From positions 4,464,001 through 4,528,000 of the forward strand of contig NZ_LR134356.1 in assembly GCF_900637195.1 (NCBI RefSeq): a stretch of 64,000 nucleotides of DNA. Reading direction: 5' to 3'. This DNA comes from Mycolicibacterium aurum (GTDB taxonomy: Bacteria > Actinomycetota > Actinomycetes > Mycobacteriales > Mycobacteriaceae). Below, one piece after another: positions 19,078 to 27,150 of this stretch (position 1 is its first letter; each line of letters opens with the position of its first letter). The position numbers and the translations under genes are program-made. The notes below the pieces were generated by a model that was not told the origin of the DNA, made no database searches, and saw only the letters and a list, made by a program, of their open reading frames with translations.

Positions 19078-19647
19078 CCGTGGGTCCGACGTGTCGACCC
19101 CGTCCTGCACCCACGCCTCCCTCATCGCGCCGGCGCCTTTGAGCCGCACCCAGGCCGCCTCCGTCGCCGTGATCGGAATCGCCGAGAGCACCGTGACGGG
19201 CGAGAGCGGCTCCGGGAGAACCAGATCCTCGATATCGCTGGGCCCCAACAGGAATGCCGTGAACGGCGCCCCCTCCCACAGCGGCGTCTCCAGGTCGACC
19301 AGTGCGTCGGGCGCAAGGATCAGACCTTCGACAGCCGGCGCTGCGGCCACCACCGCCACCGAACGTGACAGTCCGCTGGGCGCGGTACCGCGCAATGCGA
19401 CAACCACCTCGGCGCGGGGACCCTGCACCGGGTCGGCGAGCATGTCGGCGGGATCCCCCATCGGATGCCGCGAGCATCCCAACGAAACATAGTGCGCTGC
19501 AGCATCCCCCGGCGTCACGAACCGCAGCACGTCGATGCGGTCAGTACCGAGGAACGTGACACTGGCCGACGCCGGTTCGGCCGTGATGCCCTGTCGCGCA
19601 AAGTGATCGCGAAGGTGAGTGCCGACCAGGTCGAGAACGTCGCTCAT
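19054..19647 (-). CDS. Suppressor-of-fused (SUFU) domain protein
   Basis: This 197-residue protein resembles the bacterial SUFU domain family: V-T-F-L-G-T-D-R-I-D-V near residue 30, a WEGAPFTAFLLGP element near 120, and a C-terminal segment of the type found in immunity-like SUFU proteins. In other bacteria the domain often acts as an immunity protein in polymorphic toxin systems, but no toxin gene is adjacent here. The ATG at 19647 overlaps the stop of the preceding 30-residue ORF (ATGA), so translation is probably coupled. The pair sits where M. tuberculosis carries lpqY-sugABC. Confidence 0.6.
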   Translation of the reverse strand: MSDVLDLVGTHLRDHFARQGITAEPASASVTFLGTDRIDVLRFVTPGDAAAHYVSLGCSRHPMGDPADMLADPVQGPRAEVVVALRGTAPSGLSRSVAVVAAAPAVEGLILAPDALVDLETPLWEGAPFTAFLLGPSDIEDLVLPEPLSPVTVLSAIPITATEAAWVRLKGAGAMREAWVQDGVDTSDPRRRAASPT

Positions 19648-19736
19648 GCGTCGACCGTCCACAGGTTCGCGCCGACCGCGGACTCGGTGCCGTCGGAGTA
19701 AGACACGGGCACGACGCCCACTGCGATCTCAGCCAT
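19644..19736 (-). CDS. 30-residue ORF coupled to the SUFU gene
   Basis: The ORF runs from an ATG at 19736 with a well-spaced Shine-Dalgarno (AGGGAG, 6 bases upstream) to a TGA overlapping the next gene's ATG. The peptide begins MAEIAVGVVPVSYSDGTE and ends VGANLWTVDA. It has no signal peptide, no Cys and is slightly acidic. A good promoter lies directly upstream. I do not recognise it. It may be a leader peptide, a small partner of the SUFU protein, or the remnant of a longer N-terminal domain. Confidence 0.55.
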   Translation of the reverse strand: MAEIAVGVVPVSYSDGTESAVGANLWTVDA

Positions 19737-19775
19737 CGAGCTCCCTCTCACCGCACGTGCTCGGGTTCCTGCGCA

Positions 19776-19805
19776 AAAATAGGGCCACACGTGGGGCAGA
19801 CGCAA
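19776..19805 (-). promoter_or_regulatory. Predicted promoter of the small ORF/SUFU operon
   Basis: On the minus strand, TTGCGT (19800-19805) and TATTTT (19776-19781) are separated by 18 bases and lie about 40 bases before the small ORF. CACGTG hexamers occur at 19755-19760 and 19788-19793, one on each side of the -10. They may bind a regulator. Confidence 0.5.
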
Positions 19806-19825
19806 AGTGTCGACGCCCGCGGGGC

Positions 19826-20353
19826 CTAGATCGTCAAGCGCGCCAGCAGGTCCCGACCCCTCTCGGCGCTCTGCGGATCGCACAGCACGTCGTACCGGCC
19901 GGCCACCAGCTGCATGGTGGAACTGAAATCTCTTGTCCCGCGCGCCATCGCGTAGGGCACCGCGGAGGAGATCAGCCCGAAGAACACGCCCGCGATCAGG
20001 CCCGTGATGAGCGCGCTCCACGGGTTGGGGCTGAAGAAGCCGAGGATCAAGCCGATGAACAGGCCCAGCCAGGCGCCGGTCAGCACACCTCCGCCGAGCA
20101 CCTTGGGCCAGGTCAGTCGACCCGTGACCCGTTCGACCTGCATCAGGTCGACACCGACGATCGTCACCTGCTCGACGGGAAACTGTTGATCGGACAGATA
20201 GTCCACCGCGCGCTGCGCCTCGGCGTAGGTCGGGTACGCCCCGATCGGCCACCCCTTGGGCGGCGTCGGCAGGCCCACCGGGCGACCACGTCTCGCGGTC
20301 GGGCTCGCGGCCGCCGTACCGGGATTCTGTCCTGGCTGGAACGGGCTGGTCAT
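19826..20353 (-). CDS. Membrane protein with general-stress-protein domain (Rv1234-like)
   Basis: This 175-residue protein starts with a Pro/Gly-rich segment. A 17M-type general stress domain follows (YPTYAEAQRAVDYLSD near residue 40, VTIVGVDL near 62). Two Gly-rich membrane helices occupy about 82-130. It corresponds in place to Rv1234. The domain is often found in stress-induced membrane proteins. No function is established. Confidence 0.75.
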   Translation of the reverse strand: MTSPFQPGQNPGTAAASPTARRGRPVGLPTPPKGWPIGAYPTYAEAQRAVDYLSDQQFPVEQVTIVGVDLMQVERVTGRLTWPKVLGGGVLTGAWLGLFIGLILGFFSPNPWSALITGLIAGVFFGLISSAVPYAMARGTRDFSSTMQLVAGRYDVLCDPQSAERGRDLLARLTI

Positions 20354-20485
20354 CGTCGTCTCACTTCCCCTCCGTCGCTCTGCCGTCTGCCGGCACTGTT
20401 CTCAAGATCAACGCGCGAGGCCCCGCAATGGTGCCCTCAAACGCGTTCACCTCGGGTTACCTGCTCCTAGGCTAGGTTGATCTCC

Positions 20486-21244
20486 ATGACAAGTCCGGAC
20501 AACGACGCAGGCCGGAGCGAATCAACCGAGTCCACCGCGGGTGGGTCCGAGCCGTCCTCGTCAGGCCACGAGGCGCCGCCCATCGAGCAGCCGCAGGATC
20601 ACTCCGCCGATTCGACCGAGGTGTTCTCGCCGGAAGCCCCGGCGCAACCGCAGAACTACACGCCGCCACCCGCATACACCCCGCCACCGGCTTATCCGCC
20701 GCCGACGCCGGGCTACCAGCCCTCCGGCTACTCCGCACCGGGCTATCCGCCGTCGGGTGACTTCGCGACGCCGCCCTATCCGCCTCCGCCGGCCGGCTAT
20801 CCGCCCGCGTACCCCGATCCCGGCCAGCAACCGCCGTACCCCGCGCCGGGATACGGCGGGCCGGCCTACCCGCCGCCCGGGCCGTACGGCACGGCGCCCG
20901 GCGGCTACCCGCCTGCGGGCCAGTACCCGGGCGCGGATTACGGCTACGGATATGGGTACGGGTACGGCGCAAACCCGGGTCCGCCGGCGCAGACCAACTC
21001 CCTGGCCGTCGCAGCCCTGGTGTCGTCGCTGGTCGCGCTGCCCGCCTATCTGATGTGCTTCATCGGGTTCTTCCCGTCGATCCTCGGCATCGTCCTGGGC
21101 GGCATCGGCCTCAGCCAGGTCAAGAAGACCGGCGAGAAGGGCAAGGAAATGGCCATCGCGGGCATCGCGATCGGCGCAGCCGGCCTGGTGCTCGCATTCC
21201 TGGTCATCGTGTTGATCGGGGCATCCGGCACCACCACGTTCTGA
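20486..21244 (+). CDS. Pro/Tyr-rich DUF4190 membrane protein (Rv1233c-like)
   Basis: The protein has 252 residues. The first 170 are low complexity, with PPPAY, GYPP and a YGYGYGYGYG run. Two hydrophobic helices at the C-terminus (about 178-205 and 225-250) flank a basic KKTGEKGKEM loop, the DUF4190 pattern. It corresponds to Rv1233c. The repetitive cytoplasmic arm may bind other proteins. TAGGTT at 20473-20478 lies seven bases before the ATG, so a leaderless transcript is likely; the TTG at 20477 is not a plausible start. Confidence 0.78.
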   Translation: MTSPDNDAGRSESTESTAGGSEPSSSGHEAPPIEQPQDHSADSTEVFSPEAPAQPQNYTPPPAYTPPPAYPPPTPGYQPSGYSAPGYPPSGDFATPPYPPPPAGYPPAYPDPGQQPPYPAPGYGGPAYPPPGPYGTAPGGYPPAGQYPGADYGYGYGYGYGANPGPPAQTNSLAVAALVSSLVALPAYLMCFIGFFPSILGIVLGGIGLSQVKKTGEKGKEMAIAGIAIGAAGLVLAFLVIVLIGASGTTTF

Positions 21245-21263
21245 CGGCAGGCGACGCGCGACG

Positions 21264-22220
21264 TCAGGCGGGTGGTTCGAAGCGCTCTCCGGTGCGCTGC
21301 ATTCCCGCGGCGCGCCCTTTTCCGGCGATGACGAGCGCCATCTTGCGGCTCGCCTCGTCGAGCATCTCGTCGCCGAGCATCACCGCTCCCCTGGCCCCGC
21401 CGGCACTGGAGGTGTGCCATTCGTAGGCCTCAAGGATCAGCTCGGCGCGGTCATAGGCCTCCTGCCGCGGGCTGAAGATCTCGTTACCCGCCTCGATCTG
21501 GTCGGGATGCAGCACCCACTTGCCGTCGTAACCGAGGGCGGCCGACCGCCCGGCCACCCGCCGGAACGCGTCGACGTCGCGGACTTTCAGGTAGGGGCCG
21601 TCGATCGCGGCGATGCCGTTGGCGCGCGCGGCGATCAGGATCCGCATCAGCACATGGTGATACGCATCACCGACGTCGTAGCCCTGCGGCTGCTCGCCGA
21701 CCTCCAGCGTGCGCATGTTCAGGCTCGCCATCAGGTCCGCTGGGCCGAGCACCAGCGCCTGCACGCGTGGAGCGGCCGCGATCGCGTCGATGTCGGTGAG
21801 CCCGCGAGCGTCCTCGATCTGCGCCTCGATGCCGATGCGTCCCAGCGGCAGTCCGTGGGTGGCCTCCAGTTGACCGAGCAGCAGATCCAGCGCGTGGACG
21901 TGCGCGGCTGCTGTGACCTTGGGCAGCACCACGAAATCCAGCACGGCTCCCGCCCGCGCCACCACCTCGATGACGTCGGTGTGCGTCCACGGCGTGCTCC
22001 AGTCGTTGACACGCACGCCACGCAGCTGGCCCGCCCAGCCGGGTTCTGCCAGCGCCGCCGCAACCCGGGTCCGCGCTTGCGATTTCGCCTCGATCGCCAC
22101 GGCGTCCTCAAGGTCGAGGAACACCTCGTCGGCCGGAAGTGTCTTCGCCTTCTGGATCATCTTCTCGCTGCTGCCCGGCACGGACAGGCACGTCCGGCGG
22201 GGCCGATACCGGTTCTCCAC
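21264..22220 (-). CDS. CitE-like HpcH/HpaI aldolase family CoA-ester lyase
   Basis: This 318-residue TIM-barrel enzyme resembles citrate lyase beta subunit, malyl-CoA lyase and (3S)-malyl-CoA thioesterase. Visible features are LSVPGSSEKMIQKA near residue 10, FLDLEDAV near 33 with the metal-ligand Asp/Glu, QIEDARG near 133 and GYDGKWVLHPDQI near 238. The true substrate (citramalyl-CoA, malyl-CoA or another) cannot be deduced. No citrate lyase alpha or gamma genes are adjacent. The start is GTG. Confidence 0.88.
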   Translation of the reverse strand: MENRYRPRRTCLSVPGSSEKMIQKAKTLPADEVFLDLEDAVAIEAKSQARTRVAAALAEPGWAGQLRGVRVNDWSTPWTHTDVIEVVARAGAVLDFVVLPKVTAAAHVHALDLLLGQLEATHGLPLGRIGIEAQIEDARGLTDIDAIAAAPRVQALVLGPADLMASLNMRTLEVGEQPQGYDVGDAYHHVLMRILIAARANGIAAIDGPYLKVRDVDAFRRVAGRSAALGYDGKWVLHPDQIEAGNEIFSPRQEAYDRAELILEAYEWHTSSAGGARGAVMLGDEMLDEASRKMALVIAGKGRAAGMQRTGERFEPPA

Positions 22221-22246
22221 AAGAACACTCTCTACCCTCTACATCT

Positions 22247-23542
22247 ATGGCGTCGGTCAACAGGGTGTACGCGGCTCGGCTCGCGGGAATGGTCGTGCTC
22301 GGACCCGACGGCGAATCGATCGGACGGGTGCGCGATGTGGTCATCGGTATCAGCGCCGTCCGCCAGCAGCCGAGGGTTCTCGGGCTGGTCATCGAGTTGC
22401 TCACGCGGAGAAGAATTTTCGTCCCCATTCTGCGTGTCACGGCGATCGAGCCCGGGGCGGTCACCCTGTCGACCGGCAGTGTGTCGCTGCGCCGCTTCTC
22501 CCAGCGACCGGGCGAGGTCCTCGTGCTGGGACAGGTGCTCGAGACCCGGGTGCGCATCAACGATCCGGATCTGCCCGAGCTCGTGGGGCTCGACGTCGTC
22601 GTCGTCGACCTCGGCATCGAACAGACCCGCACCCGCGACTGGACGGTCACCCGCGTCGCGGTGCGCCCGCAACGCAGGCTCGGCCGTCGCAGCAACGTCT
22701 ACACCGTCGACTGGCAGCACGTGCACGGCCTCACCCCGTCCGGCCTCGCGATGCCCGACCAGGGCGTCGCCTCGCTCCTCGAACAGTTCCAGGGCCAGCG
22801 GCCCGTCGAGGTGGCCGACGCCATCCGCGAGTTGCCCCACAAACGGCGCCACGAGGTGGTCAACGCACTCGACGACGAGCGGCTGGCCGACGTGCTGCAG
22901 GAGTTGCCCGAGGACCAGCAGGTGGAACTGCTCCGCCAGTTGAAGACCGACCGTGCCGCCGACGTGCTGGAGGCGATGGATCCCGACGACGCCGCCGACC
23001 TCCTCGGCACGATGACCCCGGCCGACGCCGAACAGTTCCTGCGCCGCATGGACCCCGAGGATTCCGAAGACGTGCGCCGGTTGCTCAGCCACTCCCCGAA
23101 CACCGCGGGCGGCCTGATGACCTCCGAGCCGGTGGTGCTGGCACCTGACACCACCGTCGCGGAAGCCCTTGCCCGGGTGCGGGATCCGGATCTCACCCCC
23201 GCCGTCGCGTCCCTGGTGTTCGTGGTTCGCCCACCGACCGCCACACCGACCGGCCACTATCTGGGCTGCGTACATCTGCAGCGGCTGCTGCGCGAACCGC
23301 CCGCCTCTCTGGTCAGCGGGATGGTCGACAAAGATCTGCCCAGCCTCGGGCCCGAAGACTCACTCAGCGCGCTCACGCGCTATTTCGCGGCGTACAACCT
23401 GGTGTGCGGACCGGTGGTCGACGAGGAGAATCACCTGCTCGGCGCGGTCTCGGTGGACGACGTGCTGGACCATCTGCTGCCGGACGACTGGCGTGAACGG
23501 GAAGCCGAAGCCGTGATCGTGGCCGCCGAGGGCACGACATGA
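22247..23542 (+). CDS. MgtE-N/CBS domain protein without channel domain (Rv1232c-like)
   Basis: The protein has 431 residues. A PRC-barrel-like N-terminal part is followed by MgtE N-domain helical repeats (near 190-280: ELPHKRRHEVVNAL, EELPEDQQVELL, DPDDAADLLGTM). Two CBS domains then run to the end. The magnesium channel helices of real MgtE are absent, so it is a cytosolic sensor-like protein. It corresponds to Rv1232c. TACCCT at 22233-22238, eight bases before the ATG, suggests leaderless transcription. It overlaps the DUF1003 gene by four bases, and a partnership with that protein is likely. Confidence 0.85.
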   Translation: MASVNRVYAARLAGMVVLGPDGESIGRVRDVVIGISAVRQQPRVLGLVIELLTRRRIFVPILRVTAIEPGAVTLSTGSVSLRRFSQRPGEVLVLGQVLETRVRINDPDLPELVGLDVVVVDLGIEQTRTRDWTVTRVAVRPQRRLGRRSNVYTVDWQHVHGLTPSGLAMPDQGVASLLEQFQGQRPVEVADAIRELPHKRRHEVVNALDDERLADVLQELPEDQQVELLRQLKTDRAADVLEAMDPDDAADLLGTMTPADAEQFLRRMDPEDSEDVRRLLSHSPNTAGGLMTSEPVVLAPDTTVAEALARVRDPDLTPAVASLVFVVRPPTATPTGHYLGCVHLQRLLREPPASLVSGMVDKDLPSLGPEDSLSALTRYFAAYNLVCGPVVDEENHLLGAVSVDDVLDHLLPDDWREREAEAVIVAAEGTT

Positions 23543-24084
23543 GCGACTCCTCAGCGCGCCAACGCCTCGACACGCCCAAGAGCTCTCGGTCCATCGCGCC
23601 CCGGCTGGACATCGAGGCGGTGGGCCGGGTCAGCGAACAGTTCGCCCGATTCCTGGGGACGGGCCGCTACCTGGCGATCCAGACCGTCTTCGTCATCATC
23701 TGGGTCCTGCTCAACGTGGGCGCGTTCGCCTGGCAGTGGGACCCGTACCCGTTCATCCTGCTCAACCTCGCGTTCTCGACCCAGGCCGCGTATGCGGCGC
23801 CGCTGATCCTGCTGGCCCAGAATCGGCAGGAGAACCGCGACCGTGTGGCCCTGGAGGAGGACCGCAGGCGCGCCGAACAGACCAAGGCCGACACCGAGTT
23901 CCTGGCCCGCGAGCTCGCGGCGCTGCGGCTCGCCGTGGGCGAGGTAGCCACCCGCGACTACCTGCGCCGCGAACTGGAGGAGATTCGCCACCTCATCGAG
24001 GAGTTGCACGGCGACGCCCGAACAGACGGCGGCGAACCGAGCAAACAGCGTGCAGGTGAGAAGAAGGCCAAGAAATCAGGTTGA
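23539..24084 (+). CDS. DUF1003 membrane protein (Rv1231c-like)
   Basis: This 181-residue protein has two membrane helices (about residues 50-67 and 75-93) in the DUF1003 arrangement, with the conserved WVLLNV, FAWQWDPYPF and LAQNRQENRDR elements. A charged helical C-terminal arm follows and ends in Lys-rich sequence. It overlaps the MgtE-N/CBS gene (ATGA), so the two are coupled. The family function is unknown; a link to magnesium sensing is inferred only from the pairing. Confidence 0.85.
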   Translation: MSDSSARQRLDTPKSSRSIAPRLDIEAVGRVSEQFARFLGTGRYLAIQTVFVIIWVLLNVGAFAWQWDPYPFILLNLAFSTQAAYAAPLILLAQNRQENRDRVALEEDRRRAEQTKADTEFLARELAALRLAVGEVATRDYLRRELEEIRHLIEELHGDARTDGGEPSKQRAGEKKAKKSG

Positions 24085-24171
24085 GACGGCTGGGCGATTG
24101 CCGTCACACCGGCGTGTGGCTATGGGTATGGTGACTTGGTTCACAGGCGATCTCACAGCTAGGACGGTTGA

Positions 24172-25530
24172 GTGCACATAGGGGGAGGACCGGCCCTACA
24201 CGCCGCACGCCGTCGCGCAGGGCAACTCGTCCGCACGCCGGCCATCGGAGTCGCCGCCGTCCTCACCCCTCTGGTTCTGGCCGGCGCTGTCGGCGCCTCC
24301 GCTCCCACGACCCATACGCCCACCCGCGATCCCGCAGTGATGCCGCTGGCCGCGGTCGCCCCGTCGTCGAACCAGAAGTCCGGCCTCTCGGTGGTCGCGG
24401 TCGCCAGGACGCCTGCGCCGTTGCGCACCGTCGCCAGCGCCTCCTCCGCGCCCCCACCCCCGGTCGTGGTGAGTGCGCCGGGCACACTGCGCATTCCGTC
24501 GATGGCGTTGGCGGCGTACCGCAACGCCGAGACGATGATGGCGTCCGCCTACCCCGGATGCGGGTTGAGCTGGAACCTGTTGGCCGGCATCGGTCGGATC
24601 GAGTCGGCGCACGCCAACGGTGGCGCCACCGACGCCCGCGGCACCGCGGTGCGCCCGATCTACGGACCGAGCCTCGACGGCACACTGCCGGGCAACGAGG
24701 TCATCGTGCAGAGTCGGACGGCCGACCGCGTCACCTACGCGCGGGCCATGGGGCCGATGCAGTTCCTGCCCGGCACCTGGTCGCGCTACGCCTCCGACGG
24801 GGACGGCGACGGCAAAGCCGAAGTCCAGAACGTGTTCGACGCCTCGCTGGCGGCGGCCCGGTACCTGTGCAGCGGCAACCTGAACCTGCGTAACCAGTCC
24901 GACGTGGTCGCCGCGATCCTGCGCTACAACAACTCGATGGCCTACGCCCAGAACGTGCTCAGCTGGGCGGCCGCGTACGCGACCGGCGTCGTCCCTGTCG
25001 ACCTGCCGCCGATCACCGGCTCCGTCCCTGAGCTGGAAGCCACCGTCAGCAGCCATCTCGACCGCCGGGAAGGCCTCGGCCCCGGACTGCCGCTGAACGC
25101 GACGGGCCTGCCCGCCAACGACCCGCTGTCGCTCATCCCGCTGATGGAACGCACCGACGTGGCCAGCCAGATCAACACGGCCCTGCCCGGTTTCGTGCCC
25201 GGCCAGACGTTGGGGCCGCTGCCCGGGCCCATGCCCGCCGCTCAGCCGGCGCCCCAGCCGGCCGCGCCCCCGCCGCCGGCGTGGGTACCGCCGTGGATGC
25301 AGCCGCCGCCGCAGCAGCAGCCGCGTTGCGCCGTGTTCTGCATCCAGGATGTTGCGCCCGCCGCGCCGGCGCCTGTGCCCGCTCCTGCCGGACCGCTCGG
25401 TCTAGTGCCTCCTGCGCCGGCCGCGCCGCCGCTCCCTGCTGCCGGACCGCCGCCACCACCGGGACCTCTGCTGCCGGTCCCGCCGCCGCCGGCACCCGCG
25501 ACGGGCCCGGCGCCCGGCCCGGTGGCCTGA
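24172..25530 (+). CDS. Lytic murein transglycosylase with Pro-rich tail (Rv1230c-like)
   Basis: This 452-residue envelope protein has an N-terminal membrane or signal segment at about residues 23-45. An SLT-type lytic transglycosylase domain follows (LLAGIGRIESAHANGG near 140 with the catalytic Glu, GPMQFLPGTW near 195, LRYNNSMAYAQNVL near 250). The C-terminus is about 110 residues of Pro/Ala/Gln-rich sequence. It should cleave peptidoglycan glycan strands. The start is GTG; TAGGAC at 24160-24165 is six bases upstream, compatible with a leaderless message. Confidence 0.87.
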   Translation: MHIGGGPALHAARRRAGQLVRTPAIGVAAVLTPLVLAGAVGASAPTTHTPTRDPAVMPLAAVAPSSNQKSGLSVVAVARTPAPLRTVASASSAPPPPVVVSAPGTLRIPSMALAAYRNAETMMASAYPGCGLSWNLLAGIGRIESAHANGGATDARGTAVRPIYGPSLDGTLPGNEVIVQSRTADRVTYARAMGPMQFLPGTWSRYASDGDGDGKAEVQNVFDASLAAARYLCSGNLNLRNQSDVVAAILRYNNSMAYAQNVLSWAAAYATGVVPVDLPPITGSVPELEATVSSHLDRREGLGPGLPLNATGLPANDPLSLIPLMERTDVASQINTALPGFVPGQTLGPLPGPMPAAQPAPQPAAPPPPAWVPPWMQPPPQQQPRCAVFCIQDVAPAAPAPVPAPAGPLGLVPPAPAAPPLPAAGPPPPPGPLLPVPPPPAPATGPAPGPVA

Positions 25531-25584
25531 CGGTCGCGACCGCCCGCATTCGGGGATGCGCCACCCTGGCGCCTAGACTCGACG

Positions 25585-26715
25585 GTGATGTCTGCTACCC
25601 CGAATGACCTGGAAGCGGCGGTACGTACCGCGCTGGGCAAGGTGATCGACCCCGAACTGCGGCGCCCGATCACCGAAGTCGGCATGGTCAAGAACGTCAC
25701 CGTGGACGCCGACGCATCGGTGCACGTCGAGGTGTATCTGACCACCTCCGCATGCCCGAAGAAGACCGAGATCACCGACAGGGTGACCCGCGCGGTCCAG
25801 GATGTCCCCGGCACCGGCGCGGTCACGGTGACCCTCGACGTCATGAACGACGAGCAGCGCACCGAATTGCGCAAGCTCCTGCGCGGCGACTCCCGCGAGC
25901 CCGTCATCCCCTTCGCGCAGCCGGGATCGTTGACCAAGGTGTACGCCGTCGCGTCCGGCAAGGGCGGCGTCGGCAAGTCCAGCGTCACCGTGAACCTGGC
26001 GGCCGCGATGGCCGCGCGTGGTCTGTCGGTGGGACTGCTTGACGCCGACATCTACGGCCACTCCGTACCCCGGATGATGGGCACCACGGATCGTCCCACC
26101 CAGGTCGAATCGATGATCCTGCCGCCGGTGGCGCACGAGGTCCGGGTGATCTCGATCGCCATGTTCACCCAGGGCAACACACCCGTGGTGTGGCGCGGGC
26201 CGATGCTGCACCGGGCGCTTCAGCAGTTCCTCGCCGACGTGTACTGGGGCGACCTGGACGTGCTGCTGCTGGATCTGCCACCCGGCACCGGCGACATCGC
26301 GATCTCGGTGGCGCAGCTGATTCCCGGCGCTGAGATCCTGGTGGTCACCACCCCGCAGCTGGCCGCTGCGGAGGTCGCCGAGCGAGCCGGGGCGATCGCG
26401 CTGCAGACCCGTCAGCGCATCGCCGGTGTGGTGGAGAACATGGTCGACGGCCCTGTGCTCAAGATGTTCGGCGAAGGCGGCGGACGCCACGTCGCCGAGA
26501 GCCTGTCGCGCTCTGTCGGCGCCGAGGTGCCGCTGCTCGGGCAGGTCCCGCTGGACCCGGACCTGGTGAGCGCCGGTGACTCCGGCACCCCGCTGGTGCT
26601 CAGCGCACCGGACTCGCCGGCCGGCAAGGAACTGCGCAAGATCGCCGACGCACTGTCCAGCCGCAGGCGGGGCCTTGCGGGTATGTCGCTGGGGCTCGAC
26701 CCGGCGGGCCGCTGA
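25585..26715 (+). CDS. mrp: Mrp/ApbC-family iron-sulfur carrier P-loop ATPase
   Basis: This 376-residue protein has an N-terminal MIP18/DUF59 domain (residues 8-90, with Cys in TTSACPKK). A deviant-Walker P-loop domain follows (SGKGGVGKSSV near 126, LLDADIYGH near 150, LLDLPPGTGD near 230). The C-terminal CxxC seen in E. coli Mrp is missing: after VVENM only a short loop leads into KMFGEGGG. TAGACT at 25573-25578 is six bases from the GTG at 25585, fitting a leaderless start; the ATG at 25588 is an alternative. It corresponds to Rv1229c. Confidence 0.92.
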   Translation: MMSATPNDLEAAVRTALGKVIDPELRRPITEVGMVKNVTVDADASVHVEVYLTTSACPKKTEITDRVTRAVQDVPGTGAVTVTLDVMNDEQRTELRKLLRGDSREPVIPFAQPGSLTKVYAVASGKGGVGKSSVTVNLAAAMAARGLSVGLLDADIYGHSVPRMMGTTDRPTQVESMILPPVAHEVRVISIAMFTQGNTPVVWRGPMLHRALQQFLADVYWGDLDVLLLDLPPGTGDIAISVAQLIPGAEILVVTTPQLAAAEVAERAGAIALQTRQRIAGVVENMVDGPVLKMFGEGGGRHVAESLSRSVGAEVPLLGQVPLDPDLVSAGDSGTPLVLSAPDSPAGKELRKIADALSSRRRGLAGMSLGLDPAGR

Positions 26716-26728
26716 CGCCCCAGCGTCG

Positions 26729-27148
26729 TCAGGTCGCGTCGGTGTCGTACGGCGTCGAGGCGCTCGGCTCCGGCGGCGTGGCCGCCGATGCGGGAGTCTG
26801 CTGATCCTGGGGCACCGGTGTAGGACCACCGCTGGACTGCGGCTTCTCCTGGGGCGGTGTCTTGCCCGTGAAGATCGAGTCGTCCCCGTCGAGAAGGTGC
26901 TTGGTCAGGGCCGCACGCGGGGTCATGCCACGCAGCTTCTGCAACTCGGACAGCGGTTCACGAAGGTCGTCGAACTCCGGGCCGAGATCCTCGCGTAGCT
27001 GGCTCGTCGCACCCGTCACGTAGTCGCGGGCCTGGCGCACCGCACCGGCGGTCCACCGGATTGCGCCGGGCAGCCGCTCCGGTCCCAGGATCACCAGACC
27101 GGCGATCACCAGGACCAACATCTCGCCCCAGCCGACATTGGCGAACAC
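26729..27148 (-). CDS. tatB: Sec-independent translocase subunit TatB
   Basis: This 139-residue protein has the TatB form: one N-terminal helix with the diagnostic GWGEMLVLVIAGLVILGPE, then an amphipathic helix (RLPGAIRWTAGAVRQA) and a flexible Pro/Ser/Gln tail. It recognises twin-arginine signal peptides with TatC. TatA and TatC are not in the window. The GTG start is two bases from the htrA stop, so it is cotranscribed with htrA. It converges on mrp. Confidence 0.93.
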   Translation of the reverse strand: MFANVGWGEMLVLVIAGLVILGPERLPGAIRWTAGAVRQARDYVTGATSQLREDLGPEFDDLREPLSELQKLRGMTPRAALTKHLLDGDDSIFTGKTPPQEKPQSSGGPTPVPQDQQTPASAATPPEPSASTPYDTDAT

Positions 27149-27150
27149 GG

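Noticed and set aside
20941..20980. Tyr/Gly repeat (GGCTAC-like) in the DUF4190 gene as a CRISPR or regulatory repeat
   Set aside because: It encodes the YGYGYG run in a real gene; there are no spacers.
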